A stretch of DNA of 17,544 nt, from assembly GCA_039815415.1 (NCBI GenBank), contig JBCBZH010000063.1, forward strand, positions 1 to 17,544, written 5' to 3'. Below, in pieces: positions 7,870-14,595 of the stretch. Numbering within the stretch: the stretch's first letter is position 1; each line of letters begins with the position of its first letter. This DNA is from JBCBZH01 sp039815415 (GTDB lineage: Bacteria; Bacteroidota; Rhodothermia; Rhodothermales; Rubricoccaceae). Both the position numbers and the translations under genes were made by a program. The notes beneath the pieces are model-generated. The model was not told where the DNA came from, searched no databases, and worked only from the letters and a program-made list of their open reading frames with translations.

Positions 7870-8193
7870 GGCGGTGAGGGCTGTCTTCGTAGATACGGAG
7901 CCTCCCTCCGGGGTGCTGCACGCGGCTCCGGGGAAGCCTCACTCCCCGAAGTCATCCTGAATGCAGTGAAGGATCTCCTCACAGCTTTGCATCAGGCCTG
8001 CTTCTGGACGCAAGCCATCCGGCTACGAGATCCTTCGCGTTCGCTCAGAATGACGTGATTTTGAGGGGCCGAGCGAGCACGTAACGGTCCTGCTACCTGC
8101 GAAGGGCTTCGACACCGCCGTCCCTGGCGGTCTCAGAATGACGTGATGATCTTGCGTGGAGAACGACCTGTCGTGAGGAGCTTGTCAGAGGAC
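7870..8193. other. Repeat-rich intergenic region
   Basis: 324 bp without a gene, between the end of the HerA-like gene and the start of the lipoprotein gene; both read to the left. It holds a small hairpin (CGGGGA 7929-7934 with TCCCCG 7943-7948), an imperfect inverted repeat pair and a third related repeat with its own hairpin. The lipoprotein promoter should lie near 7870-7920, but no clear box stands out. Confidence 0.6.
7951..8143. repeat. Intergenic inverted repeat family (GTCATyCTGA...GAAGGATCTC)
   Basis: The left arm 7951-7977 starts GTCATCCTGAATG and ends GAAGGATCTC. The right arm 8027-8054 is its imperfect reverse complement, starting GAGATCCTTCG and ending CAGAATGAC. A third end, TCTCAGAATGACGTGATG, lies at 8131-8148 next to the hairpin ACCGCC (8114-8119) / GGCGGT (8126-8131). 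From memory, GATCCTTCG...CTCAGGATGAC-type repeats are common between genes of several environmental bacteria. The set looks like REP/MITE-type debris from more than one insertion. Confidence 0.6.
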
Positions 8194-9879
8194 CTAGAAG
8201 AGGCTCGTCAGCTCGTTCTGCATGTCGCCGGGCGTCGAGCTGGCGAGGGATCCGGTCTGTTCGGCCATGCGGGCTTTGATGGCCCCAAACAGCTCGGGGC
8301 CGTAGTCGCGCGTGCGGATGGTGATGGGCATCGGAACCGCGTGGCCGAGCAGGAGCGCCTGCTGCTTGGAATCGAGAGAGGCGAGGATCTGGCGCAGGCC
8401 CGAGGCGCCCGGTGAGCCCACCAGCGCGGCCGCGATGTCCTTCTCGTCGTTGAGCTGGGCCACCAGCTTGGTCCCGATCTGGCTGAGCACCTCCTCGTCG
8501 ATTCCCGACGGGCGTTGGTCCACGATCAGGAGTGACACGAAGAACTTCCGCATCTCTCTGGCAATCTTGCCGAACGGCGTCTCCCGGGCGGTCTCCGGCC
8601 CGAGGAATTTGTGCGCCTCCTCGATGGTGATGACGAGCTGGCGGGGCTTGTCGGCTTCGTTCTGGGAGCCCTCGTAGGTCTCCATCTTCTCCTCGTAGAG
8701 CCGCCGCAGCCGTCGCGTGACCACGTTGGCGACGAGCAAGTAGACCAGCAGCGAGTTGTACTTGCCGAACTCGATCACCACCGAGCGGCCTCGGTCCAGA
8801 GCCTCGAACAGCTCGGCCAACGAATCCTGCTTGCCTGTCTGGGGCTCGGTGTGGAAGAAGGGCAGGCCGTCCAGGCGGTCGAGCTTACGACGCAAGGCAG
8901 AGAGGGAGCCGGGGTGGGCACCGGTCTCTTCAGCCATTGCTTCGATCTGCTCCGAGCTGGCGGCCAGGAGAGTGGCGAGCCAGCGCCTGCCGTATGCCTT
9001 CTTGAGCGAGTAGGTACTCTCGGTGGCTGTCGCGTTCAGGTTGAGGGTCTCGCGGAGGGGGAGCACATCCTCGGGCTCCACCTGGTCGGCATAGAGGTGG
9101 ACCTCCACGTCCGGCGAGCCGCCGCGCCGTCGCGTGCTGTCGGGGTCGAGCGAGAAGATCTGCACCTTGGACCCGAACAGGTTGCGAAGGCCGGGCACGA
9201 AGGTCTCCTGGTCGCCCTCGCTTTCTTGCCGGGCGCGGTCTCCGTACTCGTTGTGCATGTCGAACACGAGCGAGACGGCGCGGCCGGTGGCGATGGTGCC
9301 TGCGAGGAGGAGCCGGGTCAGAAAGCTCTTTCCGGTTCCGGTTTTACCGAAGACTGCGTTGGAGCGCTCCACGAACCGTTGAAGGTCCAGGCAGACGGGC
9401 GTGTCCATGCCGAGCGGGGTGCCCACGTTGAAGTAGCGGTCGCCGCCATCGAGGGCCTCGCTTCCGAACACCTTGGCAACGTCATCGTCGGTGGCTTCGC
9501 CGACGGCGGAGAAATGCGCCGGTACGGTCTTGACTGGCAGAGGGGGCTCGTCGCCAATGCCTTTGCTCACCATCAACTGGGGCTTCATGGAGACCGTGGC
9601 GTAGGTCCCCGAGCCTTGGAGCACACGCCGCAGCAACTCCTCCGACGCAGGAGGTGGGCGAAGCAGAATCCCCTCGTTCGCAGCGTCGATGCGGAGATCT
9701 GTGATGAGCGAGAAGAAGTCGAAGGTCTCGCCCTCGATCACACAAAACGTCCCGGCCCGGACAGATTCCACGGAGCGCGACGGGTCCAGCTTCATCTCGA
9801 CGCCGGCGCCCAGGGATCCGTGCGTGAGCACGCCGATCCGGGTCCGCTGGCTGGCCGAAGCGTCATCGAAGAGAGTCAT
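8194..9879 (-). CDS. HerA-like ATP-binding protein (DUF87/HAS-barrel)
   Basis: 561-residue hexameric ATPase of the HerA/FtsK superfamily, whose members translocate DNA, in archaea together with the nuclease NurA during end resection. Seen here: an N-terminal beta-barrel-like part (about 8-105), Walker A G-K-T-G-T-G-K-S at 178-185, the DxxxEYG-type segment F-D-M-H-N-E-Y-G at 206-213, Walker B L-V-I-T-I-E-E-A-H-K-F-L at 415-426 with catalytic Glu420/421, and the conserved D-Q-R-P-S-G-I-D at 454-461, a likely arginine-finger or sensor segment. Length is normal for bacterial members. No nurA or other nuclease gene is adjacent. A 94-residue membrane protein gene lies 85 bp upstream on the same strand. 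Bacterial homologues occur in repair and in some defence systems; context here supports neither specifically. Confidence 0.9.
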   Translation of the reverse strand: MTLFDDASASQRTRIGVLTHGSLGAGVEMKLDPSRSVESVRAGTFCVIEGETFDFFSLITDLRIDAANEGILLRPPPASEELLRRVLQGSGTYATVSMKPQLMVSKGIGDEPPLPVKTVPAHFSAVGEATDDDVAKVFGSEALDGGDRYFNVGTPLGMDTPVCLDLQRFVERSNAVFGKTGTGKSFLTRLLLAGTIATGRAVSLVFDMHNEYGDRARQESEGDQETFVPGLRNLFGSKVQIFSLDPDSTRRRGGSPDVEVHLYADQVEPEDVLPLRETLNLNATATESTYSLKKAYGRRWLATLLAASSEQIEAMAEETGAHPGSLSALRRKLDRLDGLPFFHTEPQTGKQDSLAELFEALDRGRSVVIEFGKYNSLLVYLLVANVVTRRLRRLYEEKMETYEGSQNEADKPRQLVITIEEAHKFLGPETARETPFGKIAREMRKFFVSLLIVDQRPSGIDEEVLSQIGTKLVAQLNDEKDIAAALVGSPGASGLRQILASLDSKQQALLLGHAVPMPITIRTRDYGPELFGAIKARMAEQTGSLASSTPGDMQNELTSLF

Positions 9880-9927
9880 GCGCGCGACCGAACGCCGGGG
9901 CAGGGAGCGGGAGGAAAAGAGGACTCA

Positions 9928-9943
9928 CCAGCTCGAGCTGGCG
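9928..9943. repeat. 14-bp palindrome of overlapping decamers
   Basis: CCAGCTCGAGCTGG (9928-9941) is perfectly self-complementary and is extended by CG to make an exact decamer at 9934-9943. It lies in the 85-bp gap between the small membrane protein gene and the HerA-like gene, where a promoter, operator or attenuating hairpin could sit. Confidence 0.6.
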
Positions 9944-9964
9944 GTACACGCCTCGAGCTGAGGG

Positions 9965-10249
9965 CTACGTACGCGGTTTCAGGAGCCCGTCGCCGGTCTT
10001 GCCCTTTCGACCGAACAGCACATCCAGCACCTTCTCCTGCGTCAGCAGGGCAGTCAGGCCGGCGAACACCACATCGCCCATCAGGCGCCGGGTCGTTCGA
10101 AACCTGAACAGCCCTCCGATGAGCCCAATCAGACCACGTCCGACGCTGAGCAGGATCTTGAACAGCAGCGGCACAATCAGCAAGGCCCCCAGAAAGCCGA
10201 GCGCGATTTCGAGCAGGGACCGAGTGGTGGCGTTGGGAGAGGTGGACAT
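9965..10249 (-). CDS. Small membrane protein, unknown function
   Basis: 94 residues. Residues 12-30 and 36-47 are strongly hydrophobic with Gly-rich faces (L-L-E-I-A-L-G-F-L-G-A-L-L-I-V-P-L-L-F and G-R-G-L-I-G-L-I-G-G-L-F), followed by a basic R-F-R-T-T-R-R segment, a second moderately hydrophobic helix and a basic tail ending K-P-R-T. I do not recognise the family. It is divergent from the phasin-like gene at 10407 and upstream of the HerA-like gene on the same strand, so it may share a transcript with that ATPase. GC and third-position bias fit the neighbours, supporting a real gene. Confidence 0.65.
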   Translation of the reverse strand: MSTSPNATTRSLLEIALGFLGALLIVPLLFKILLSVGRGLIGLIGGLFRFRTTRRLMGDVVFAGLTALLTQEKVLDVLFGRKGKTGDGLLKPRT

Positions 10250-10406
10250 GGACGCGCCGGATGCTTGCGGGTGGAGGGGGAGTGTACGGCAGCCGTGGAG
10301 ACCTCGGTTCCTCGGACGGGGCGGGAGTCAGGTGCCCGAGTGTGGATGTGGAAACGGAAAGGAGGGGGAGTTACGTTGCAACCGAAGACCTTCTCAGACA
10401 GGACCT
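10250..10406. promoter_or_regulatory. Divergent intergenic region
   Basis: 157 bp between genes read in opposite directions, so it must contain promoters for both. No perfect box is visible. TACGTTGC (10374-10381) resembles the Bacteroidota -7 box TAnnTTTG and lies about 25 bp before the plus-strand start, but this is weak evidence. Confidence 0.35.
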
Positions 10407-11093
10407 ATGGCTTCTTCCAAACGCTCCAAGAAACAAGAGAGAAAGGGAACCAAGACCCCCAAGAAGAAGCGCGTCTCATCCAAGAAGAAGACCTCCGTTC
10501 CCAAGTCGCTTCGGAGCGGTGCGTTGCCCACCAGCGTGAGCGATGTGATGGCGGCAGGCCTCGGTGCGCTCCGCGAGGCACAGTCGAGTGGCGGTAAGCA
10601 GTTCGACGCGCTGGTGAAGCGCGGGCGAGAGGTGCAGACATCGGGGACCAAGGCTGCGCGCGATGCGGCCCAGGACGTAGAGGACGCCGTGGACCGCGCC
10701 CTTCAGACCGTGAAGTCTGCCGGGGAGGCTGTAGCCGAAGGTGTACAGGACCGGGTAGAAGCCGCTGTGGAGAGCGTTTTACTTCGCCTTGGCGTCCCGA
10801 CACGCGATGAGGTTCTGTCGCTCCAGGCCACGGTTGATGCCCTGGAGACGCGACTGTTCGATGGAGCCTCCGCCAGCTCGAGTCCCGTTGATCGAGAGGC
10901 GTTCGCCGTTCGGAAGCTGGATGCTGGGTGGGGTGTGCTTCGCGCGGGCGCAGAGGAGCCGGTGCTGCTCCGAAGCACGAAGAAGCAAGCCCTCTTTGAA
11001 GCGCGCGCGTTGGCGCGGACGCATGTGCCGAGCGAGTTGGCGATCTACAAGATGGACGGGACGATCGGGGATACGACCACCTACGACGCCTGA
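10407..11093 (+). CDS. Phasin-like protein with Lys-rich tail and DUF2188 domain
   Basis: 228 residues in three parts. Residues 1-33 are very Lys/Arg/Ser-rich, like the basic tails of PhaF or histone-H1-like proteins that bind DNA. Residues about 45-152 form an amphipathic, Ala/Val/Glu-rich helix ending L-G-V-P-T-R-D-E-V-L-S-L-Q-A-T-V-D-A-L, a pattern typical of phasins, which coat polyhydroxyalkanoate granules. Residues 164-228 fit DUF2188: W-G-V near 175, S-T-K-K-Q-A-L-F-E-A-R-A-L-A at 190-203, then I-Y-K-M-D-G-T-I and T-T-Y-D-A. The start at 10407 gives the complete basic tail; the upstream extension of the frame is uncharacteristic. No PHA synthase gene is in the window, so granule binding is inferred. 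A decamer copy lies at 10871-10880, in the linker between domains. Confidence 0.75.
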   Translation: MASSKRSKKQERKGTKTPKKKRVSSKKKTSVPKSLRSGALPTSVSDVMAAGLGALREAQSSGGKQFDALVKRGREVQTSGTKAARDAAQDVEDAVDRALQTVKSAGEAVAEGVQDRVEAAVESVLLRLGVPTRDEVLSLQATVDALETRLFDGASASSSPVDREAFAVRKLDAGWGVLRAGAEEPVLLRSTKKQALFEARALARTHVPSELAIYKMDGTIGDTTTYDA

Positions 11094-11198
11094 GCCGGGC
11101 CTCGGCAACGCCCGGGCTGTAGCGCACGCATCGCGCTGCAGCAGGAGATGCCATAGGACGCCTGGGAGCCCGGTCGGTCCTCGGGCGTACCGTCCTGC
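11094..11198. other. Intergenic with two weak stem-loops
   Basis: 105 bp. Just after the stop, AGCCGGGC can pair with GCCCGGGCT with one bulge, and AGCGC/GCGCT around 11119-11135 can form a second small stem. There is no U-run, so terminator activity is only possible. Confidence 0.3.
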
Positions 11199-11933
11199 GT
11201 GACCTCCCCGGCTGCATCTTCGTCTCCCCGGCCCATCCGCTTCCTCGCGTGGATGGGGCTGGCTGTGATCCTCCTCGGACTGGTGCTGGCGCTCGGTTGG
11301 CTGCTGCTCGGAGGCGGACGACTCACGGAACGGGAGGTCCAAGCCACGGTGATGACCACACTCCAGCGAGAGGCCCCGCAGGAGTTTCTCATTACCGGAG
11401 AGCTGACGAGCAGTACCACTGCAACCGGGCGGAGCCAGTGGCGTGTGCGAGTGCTGAACATTCCCCTCGGCCAGACGCGCGTTCAAGTGCGGATCCCGGG
11501 ACGCATGACGTACGGGTTCGAGCTGGCGGATTTTCGCCCCACAGACATTCGGTTCGATCCGGCGGGTATTGTGGAGGTGCAACTGCCCCGTCTCCAGGTT
11601 CAGTCCGTAGAGCCCATCCTCGAAGAGGCGTCTGTGGACATCCAGACCACAGGCGCGGATCGGATCGGAACCGAGGCCGTCCGATCGACCGTCCAGCGGT
11701 CGTTTCGAGAGGTGCGGCCCGCGCTGCGGCGCCAAGCCGAGCGCCATCTTGAGGACGCCGAGCAGCCGCGCCTTAACACCGCCCGTGCATTGCAACGAAT
11801 GCTCTCAACCCCACTCGAAGCCGCAGGCGTCCGTGACGCGCGCTTCCGGTTCATCCTCGCCCCCGGTGACACCCTCGAGCTGGGGGATGGGAGCCGCCGC
11901 GTGATCTCCAACTCACCTTCCGAAATGCCATGA
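11199..11933 (+). CDS. DUF4230 family membrane-anchored protein
   Basis: 244 residues with one N-terminal transmembrane segment (about 16-39, F-L-A-W-M-G-L-A-V-I-L-L-G-L-V-L-A-L-G-W-L-L-L-G) and a large, probably extracytoplasmic, beta/alpha domain resembling DUF4230. Typical parts are the strand repeats around V-R-V-L-N-I-P-L-G-Q-T-R-V-Q-V-R-I-P-G and I-V-E-V-Q-L-P-R-L-Q-V-Q-S-V-E-P, then a charged helix E-V-R-P-A-L-R-R-Q-A-E-R-H-L. Function of the family is unknown. A GTG start at 11199 was chosen because it gives a short positively charged lead before the membrane segment; an ATG at 11253 would remove it. The stop overlaps the next start as ATGA, so the two genes are translationally coupled. 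Confidence 0.75.
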   Translation: MTSPAASSSPRPIRFLAWMGLAVILLGLVLALGWLLLGGGRLTEREVQATVMTTLQREAPQEFLITGELTSSTTATGRSQWRVRVLNIPLGQTRVQVRIPGRMTYGFELADFRPTDIRFDPAGIVEVQLPRLQVQSVEPILEEASVDIQTTGADRIGTEAVRSTVQRSFREVRPALRRQAERHLEDAEQPRLNTARALQRMLSTPLEAAGVRDARFRFILAPGDTLELGDGSRRVISNSPSEMP

Positions 11934-12565
11934 CCTGGCCTTGGTCCCGACCGGTCCGAGACGTACCGGCCTACATCGACACGCCCGCAGGCATTCTGAG
12001 CGCGGGTGGTGTGCGGTACCACACCACCAAGGCACTGCTGGATGACTACGCCGCTCCTGTCTTCGAGCGGGTGCCGTTCAAGACGTTGCTCGTGTGGGCG
12101 GAGGCGTGGCAGGTGTCGCCACCTGCTGTGGCCGGGCTGGTGCTCTTGATGCTGCTTGTGGTGGCCACATGGCCCATCGCGCTGGTCGCGGCGCTTCTGA
12201 CGTACGGCGCTTGGGCAGTCGCCTCGCCCGGCATGGCGACCCCGACAGGCGCCAGCGCGTTGCGATGGCTTGGGCATCCGGTCGTTCAGGGCCTGCTCTT
12301 CATCGGCGTCCTGAGCGCGCTGGCGGCTTCCGGGCGGATGGCGGAGACGTGGACCGGCATCGCCGGGTTTGTGGCGCTGCGGCTTGGCGTGATCCAGGCG
12401 GCGGTGCGGCCACTCCTTGCGCCCCTCTTCGCCCGCCTTTACCCCTTGCCCATTCCAGACCAAACACTTCGGTCCGTCATCTTCCGCACTGCCGTGAAAC
12501 GCGGCGTCCAACTCGACGGCATGGCAGAGATCGAGTCGAAGGTCCGGTCGTTCTGGAATCGGTGA
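11930..12565 (+). CDS. Multi-pass membrane protein, unknown function
   Basis: 211 residues. About 60 soluble N-terminal residues are followed by three or four hydrophobic segments (about 65-83, 84-100, 115-134, 142-162) and a charged C-terminal tail. I do not recognise the family. The start codon overlaps the stop of the DUF4230 gene by 4 bp, so the two products are probably made together and may form a complex in the inner membrane. Sequence composition fits the neighbours. Confidence 0.7.
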   Translation: MTWPWSRPVRDVPAYIDTPAGILSAGGVRYHTTKALLDDYAAPVFERVPFKTLLVWAEAWQVSPPAVAGLVLLMLLVVATWPIALVAALLTYGAWAVASPGMATPTGASALRWLGHPVVQGLLFIGVLSALAASGRMAETWTGIAGFVALRLGVIQAAVRPLLAPLFARLYPLPIPDQTLRSVIFRTAVKRGVQLDGMAEIESKVRSFWNR

Positions 12566-12672
12566 GCGTCACGCGCCTGTGCCCGATGGCCGCCAGCTCG
12601 ATGGCGGGCTACAGATTGGCGATGACGTCGGGGTTCGTTCTGGTCTGTTTGCACCCACTTCGCTAATCCACC
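12566..12672. other. Short intergenic region with a decamer hairpin
   Basis: 107 bp. A decamer at 12591-12600 runs into TGGCG, so CGCCA and TGGCG can pair around a six-base loop (12591-12606). No clear promoter is visible. Confidence 0.4.
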
Positions 12673-13305
12673 ATGCTCACCATCACGTTCGTGCGCCATG
12701 GCCAGACCGACTACAACGCGGATGGGCGCGTGCAGGGGCGCGGCATCGATAGCGACCTGAATGCGCTCGGGAGGTGGCAGGCCGAACGGTTGGCAGACCG
12801 CCTGGCATCGGAGCCCCTCACGGCCCTGTACACCAGCTCGCTGAGGCGCACGCACCAGACAGCTGAGCCTCTGCTGGCGCGGCGGCCAGACCTGGCGCCC
12901 GTCGCGCTGGCGGATCTTGATGAGATGGATTGGGGAGACTATGAAGGGCAGGCCGCCACAGCGGAGATCCAGGATCGGTATCGGCGCTATGTCGAATCCT
13001 GGAACGGCGGGGCATTCGACCATGCCGTTAGCGGGGGCGAGTCGCCGCAGGACGTAGAAACGAGAGCGCGCCGTGCTGTGGAGCAGATCCAGTCCGTGCA
13101 TCGCACGGGGAACGTGCTTGTGGTCACGCACGGTCGGCTGTTGCGCGTCTTGCTTGCGTCGTTGCTGCCCGACTTCTCGCTCCGCCGAATGCAGGAACTC
13201 ACGCACGAGAATACGGCCGTTTCGATTGTCGACCTTGACGGAGGCGCACCTCGTGCCCGGATACTCAACGACACGTCTCACCTCGATGCCGCGCAGGCGG
13301 CCTGA
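12673..13305 (+). CDS. Histidine phosphatase family protein (PGM-like)
   Basis: 210-residue enzyme of the histidine phosphatase superfamily (phosphoglycerate-mutase-like fold). Phosphate transfer goes through His9 in V-R-H-G-Q-T; the other expected residues are Arg8, the S-S-L-R-R arginines at 58-59, proton-donor Glu84 in L-D-E-M-D-W-G-D-Y-E-G, and His153 in V-V-T-H-G. The D-W-G-x-Y-E-G motif and length resemble CobC/GpmB-type phosphatases such as alpha-ribazole phosphatase, but there are no cobalamin genes nearby, so substrate is left open. It is probably cytoplasmic. A small unknown gene starts 4 bp after its stop, suggesting co-transcription. The start gives the family's usual N terminus directly before the R-H-G motif. 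Confidence 0.9.
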   Translation: MLTITFVRHGQTDYNADGRVQGRGIDSDLNALGRWQAERLADRLASEPLTALYTSSLRRTHQTAEPLLARRPDLAPVALADLDEMDWGDYEGQAATAEIQDRYRRYVESWNGGAFDHAVSGGESPQDVETRARRAVEQIQSVHRTGNVLVVTHGRLLRVLLASLLPDFSLRRMQELTHENTAVSIVDLDGGAPRARILNDTSHLDAAQAA

Positions 13306-13309
13306 GTCC

Positions 13310-13660
13310 ATGCTCCGCAACGCCTTTACACCACCGTGTGGGGTTGACATATCGACGACAACGGTTGCGGGATCGCCAGGACTGGCAGGCATCGCGTTCT
13401 GGGGCTACCGCCTCGTCGTGCATCCTGGTGGGTCGTGCTTCGTCCACGAGACGTGCTACGACAAGCGGGAGGGCATTCTCGGGATCGCTCGCGTGCCTGC
13501 GCGGCCGTGCGGGGACACGGCTGAGGAGGTTCGCGACGAGCTGGCGCGGATGAATGAGTGGCTCTTAGAGCCGATGCTTCGGCTCCTGGACTACGCCTCG
13601 CTCGATGAGCCTGAGGGAACATCTGGCGACGGAAGTGGAGGATCCCCTCCGCTGGACTAG
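13310..13660 (+). CDS. Small protein, unknown function
   Basis: 116 residues, starting 4 bp after the histidine phosphatase stop. The core G-Y-R-L-V-V-H-P-G-G-S-C-F-V-H-E-T-C-Y-D-K (about 32-52) and an amphipathic helix A-E-E-V-R-D-E-L-A-R-M-N-E-W-L-L-E-P-M-L-R-L-L (71-93) look like a structured domain; the tail is Gly/Ser/Asp-rich and low complexity. Cysteines lie at 10, 43, 49 and 67. I do not recognise a family. Codon composition and tight spacing support a real gene, but the start could be internal. Confidence 0.6.
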   Translation: MLRNAFTPPCGVDISTTTVAGSPGLAGIAFWGYRLVVHPGGSCFVHETCYDKREGILGIARVPARPCGDTAEEVRDELARMNEWLLEPMLRLLDYASLDEPEGTSGDGSGGSPPLD

Positions 13661-13807
13661 TTGGGGACATACACGCCAGCTCGAGTCGGCCCGGAACGCG
13701 GGCGCATCGCGCTGGCGATCTGGAACCCTCTCCGTCTTCGCCCAAAGCCCAAAGCCGAGGACCCAAAGCCGAAGTACCATCGAAGCCGTCCCAGACTCCT
13801 TTCCGAG
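13661..13807. promoter_or_regulatory. Upstream region of the ETF operon
   Basis: 147 bp before etfB. It contains an exact decamer (13674-13683), its variant CGCGCTGGCG (13708-13717) and a purine/pyrimidine-skewed stretch with CCCAAAGC at 13741-13748, 13748-13755 and 13762-13769. The promoter for the ETF genes is expected here. No perfect promoter box is visible. Confidence 0.4.
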
Positions 13808-14557
13808 ATGCGTTTCAGCGTTTGCATCAACCAGGTCCCTGACGTGTCCGCGCCGTCCCAGGTACGCGACGGTCAACTCATCCTCGACGCCGGGCGGGTC
13901 GTCCTCGATGCCTACGCAGCATCGGCGGTCGAAGCTGCCCTCGTGCTTCAAGAGGCACACGGGGGCGACGTCGAGGTCGTTCTCATCGGCGCACAGAAGG
14001 CGTCCGAGACGATCCGTAAGGCGCTCGCCATGGGCGCCGACTCTGGAGTACACCTCCTCGTGAGTGAGGACGCGGCGTTGGATTCGCGCTCGGTGACGGC
14101 ACTCCTCGCAGATCACTATCGGGCCTCATCGCCAGACGTCATCCTTGCAGGCAAGCAGTCTCAGGACACCGACGCTGGGCTCGTGGGTGGGATGCTCGCT
14201 GAAGCCCTCGGTCGGCCCTACGTGACCAACGCGGTCGGGCTGGTGCAGGAGGGCGACGGGCTGGTGGTCACGCGCCAGGGCGACAAGGGGCAGGAGATCA
14301 TCGGGCTGCCCACCCCATGCGTGGTGACCTGCTCAAACGACATGAACGATCCGCGCATCCCGAAGCTCAAGAACATCATGGCGTCGAAGAAGAAGCCGGT
14401 CGAGACCCGCGAGGTGTCGCCATCAGCGCCCTCGCTTCGGACCGTTGCCTACGAGATGCCACCTGCTCGGGAGCCGGGCCAGACCGTTCCGGGTGAGCCC
14501 GCCGAGGCCGCCCACGAACTGGTACGCCTCCTCCAGGACGAAGCTCGCGCCCTCTAA
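13808..14557 (+). CDS. etfB: Electron transfer flavoprotein beta subunit (EtfB/FixA)
   Basis: 249-residue beta subunit of electron transfer flavoprotein, which accepts electrons from dehydrogenases and holds AMP (or a second FAD in bifurcating types) at the subunit interface. It starts with the usual M-R-F-S-V-C-I-N-Q-V-P-D. The nucleotide-site segment A-G-K-Q-S-Q-D-T-D at 114-122 and the C-terminal signature I-P-K-L-K-N-I-M-A-S-K-K-K-P-V (184-198) are clear. The frame opens earlier, at 13661, but family alignment favours 13808. etfA follows after 38 bp and a fixC-like gene lies further on, so this is a FixABC-type layout; whether it bifurcates electrons cannot be told from what I see. Confidence 0.93.
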   Translation: MRFSVCINQVPDVSAPSQVRDGQLILDAGRVVLDAYAASAVEAALVLQEAHGGDVEVVLIGAQKASETIRKALAMGADSGVHLLVSEDAALDSRSVTALLADHYRASSPDVILAGKQSQDTDAGLVGGMLAEALGRPYVTNAVGLVQEGDGLVVTRQGDKGQEIIGLPTPCVVTCSNDMNDPRIPKLKNIMASKKKPVETREVSPSAPSLRTVAYEMPPAREPGQTVPGEPAEAAHELVRLLQDEARAL

Positions 14558-14595
14558 GATCTGTATCCGGGCTGCAGCCCGAACTGCTCGAACCC
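14558..14595. other. etfB-etfA spacer with a 14-bp palindrome
   Basis: CGGGCTGCAGCCCG (14568-14581) can fold as a 5-bp stem with a TGCA loop. It may tune expression between the two subunit genes. Confidence 0.45.

Noticed and set aside
8611..10107. 498-residue plus-strand open frame
   Set aside because: Antisense to the HerA-like ATPase gene, which has intact Walker motifs; a GC-driven shadow frame.
8194..10249. HerA-based anti-phage defence island
   Set aside because: No nuclease, Sir2, DUF4297 or other known defence partner is adjacent, so the label cannot be supported.
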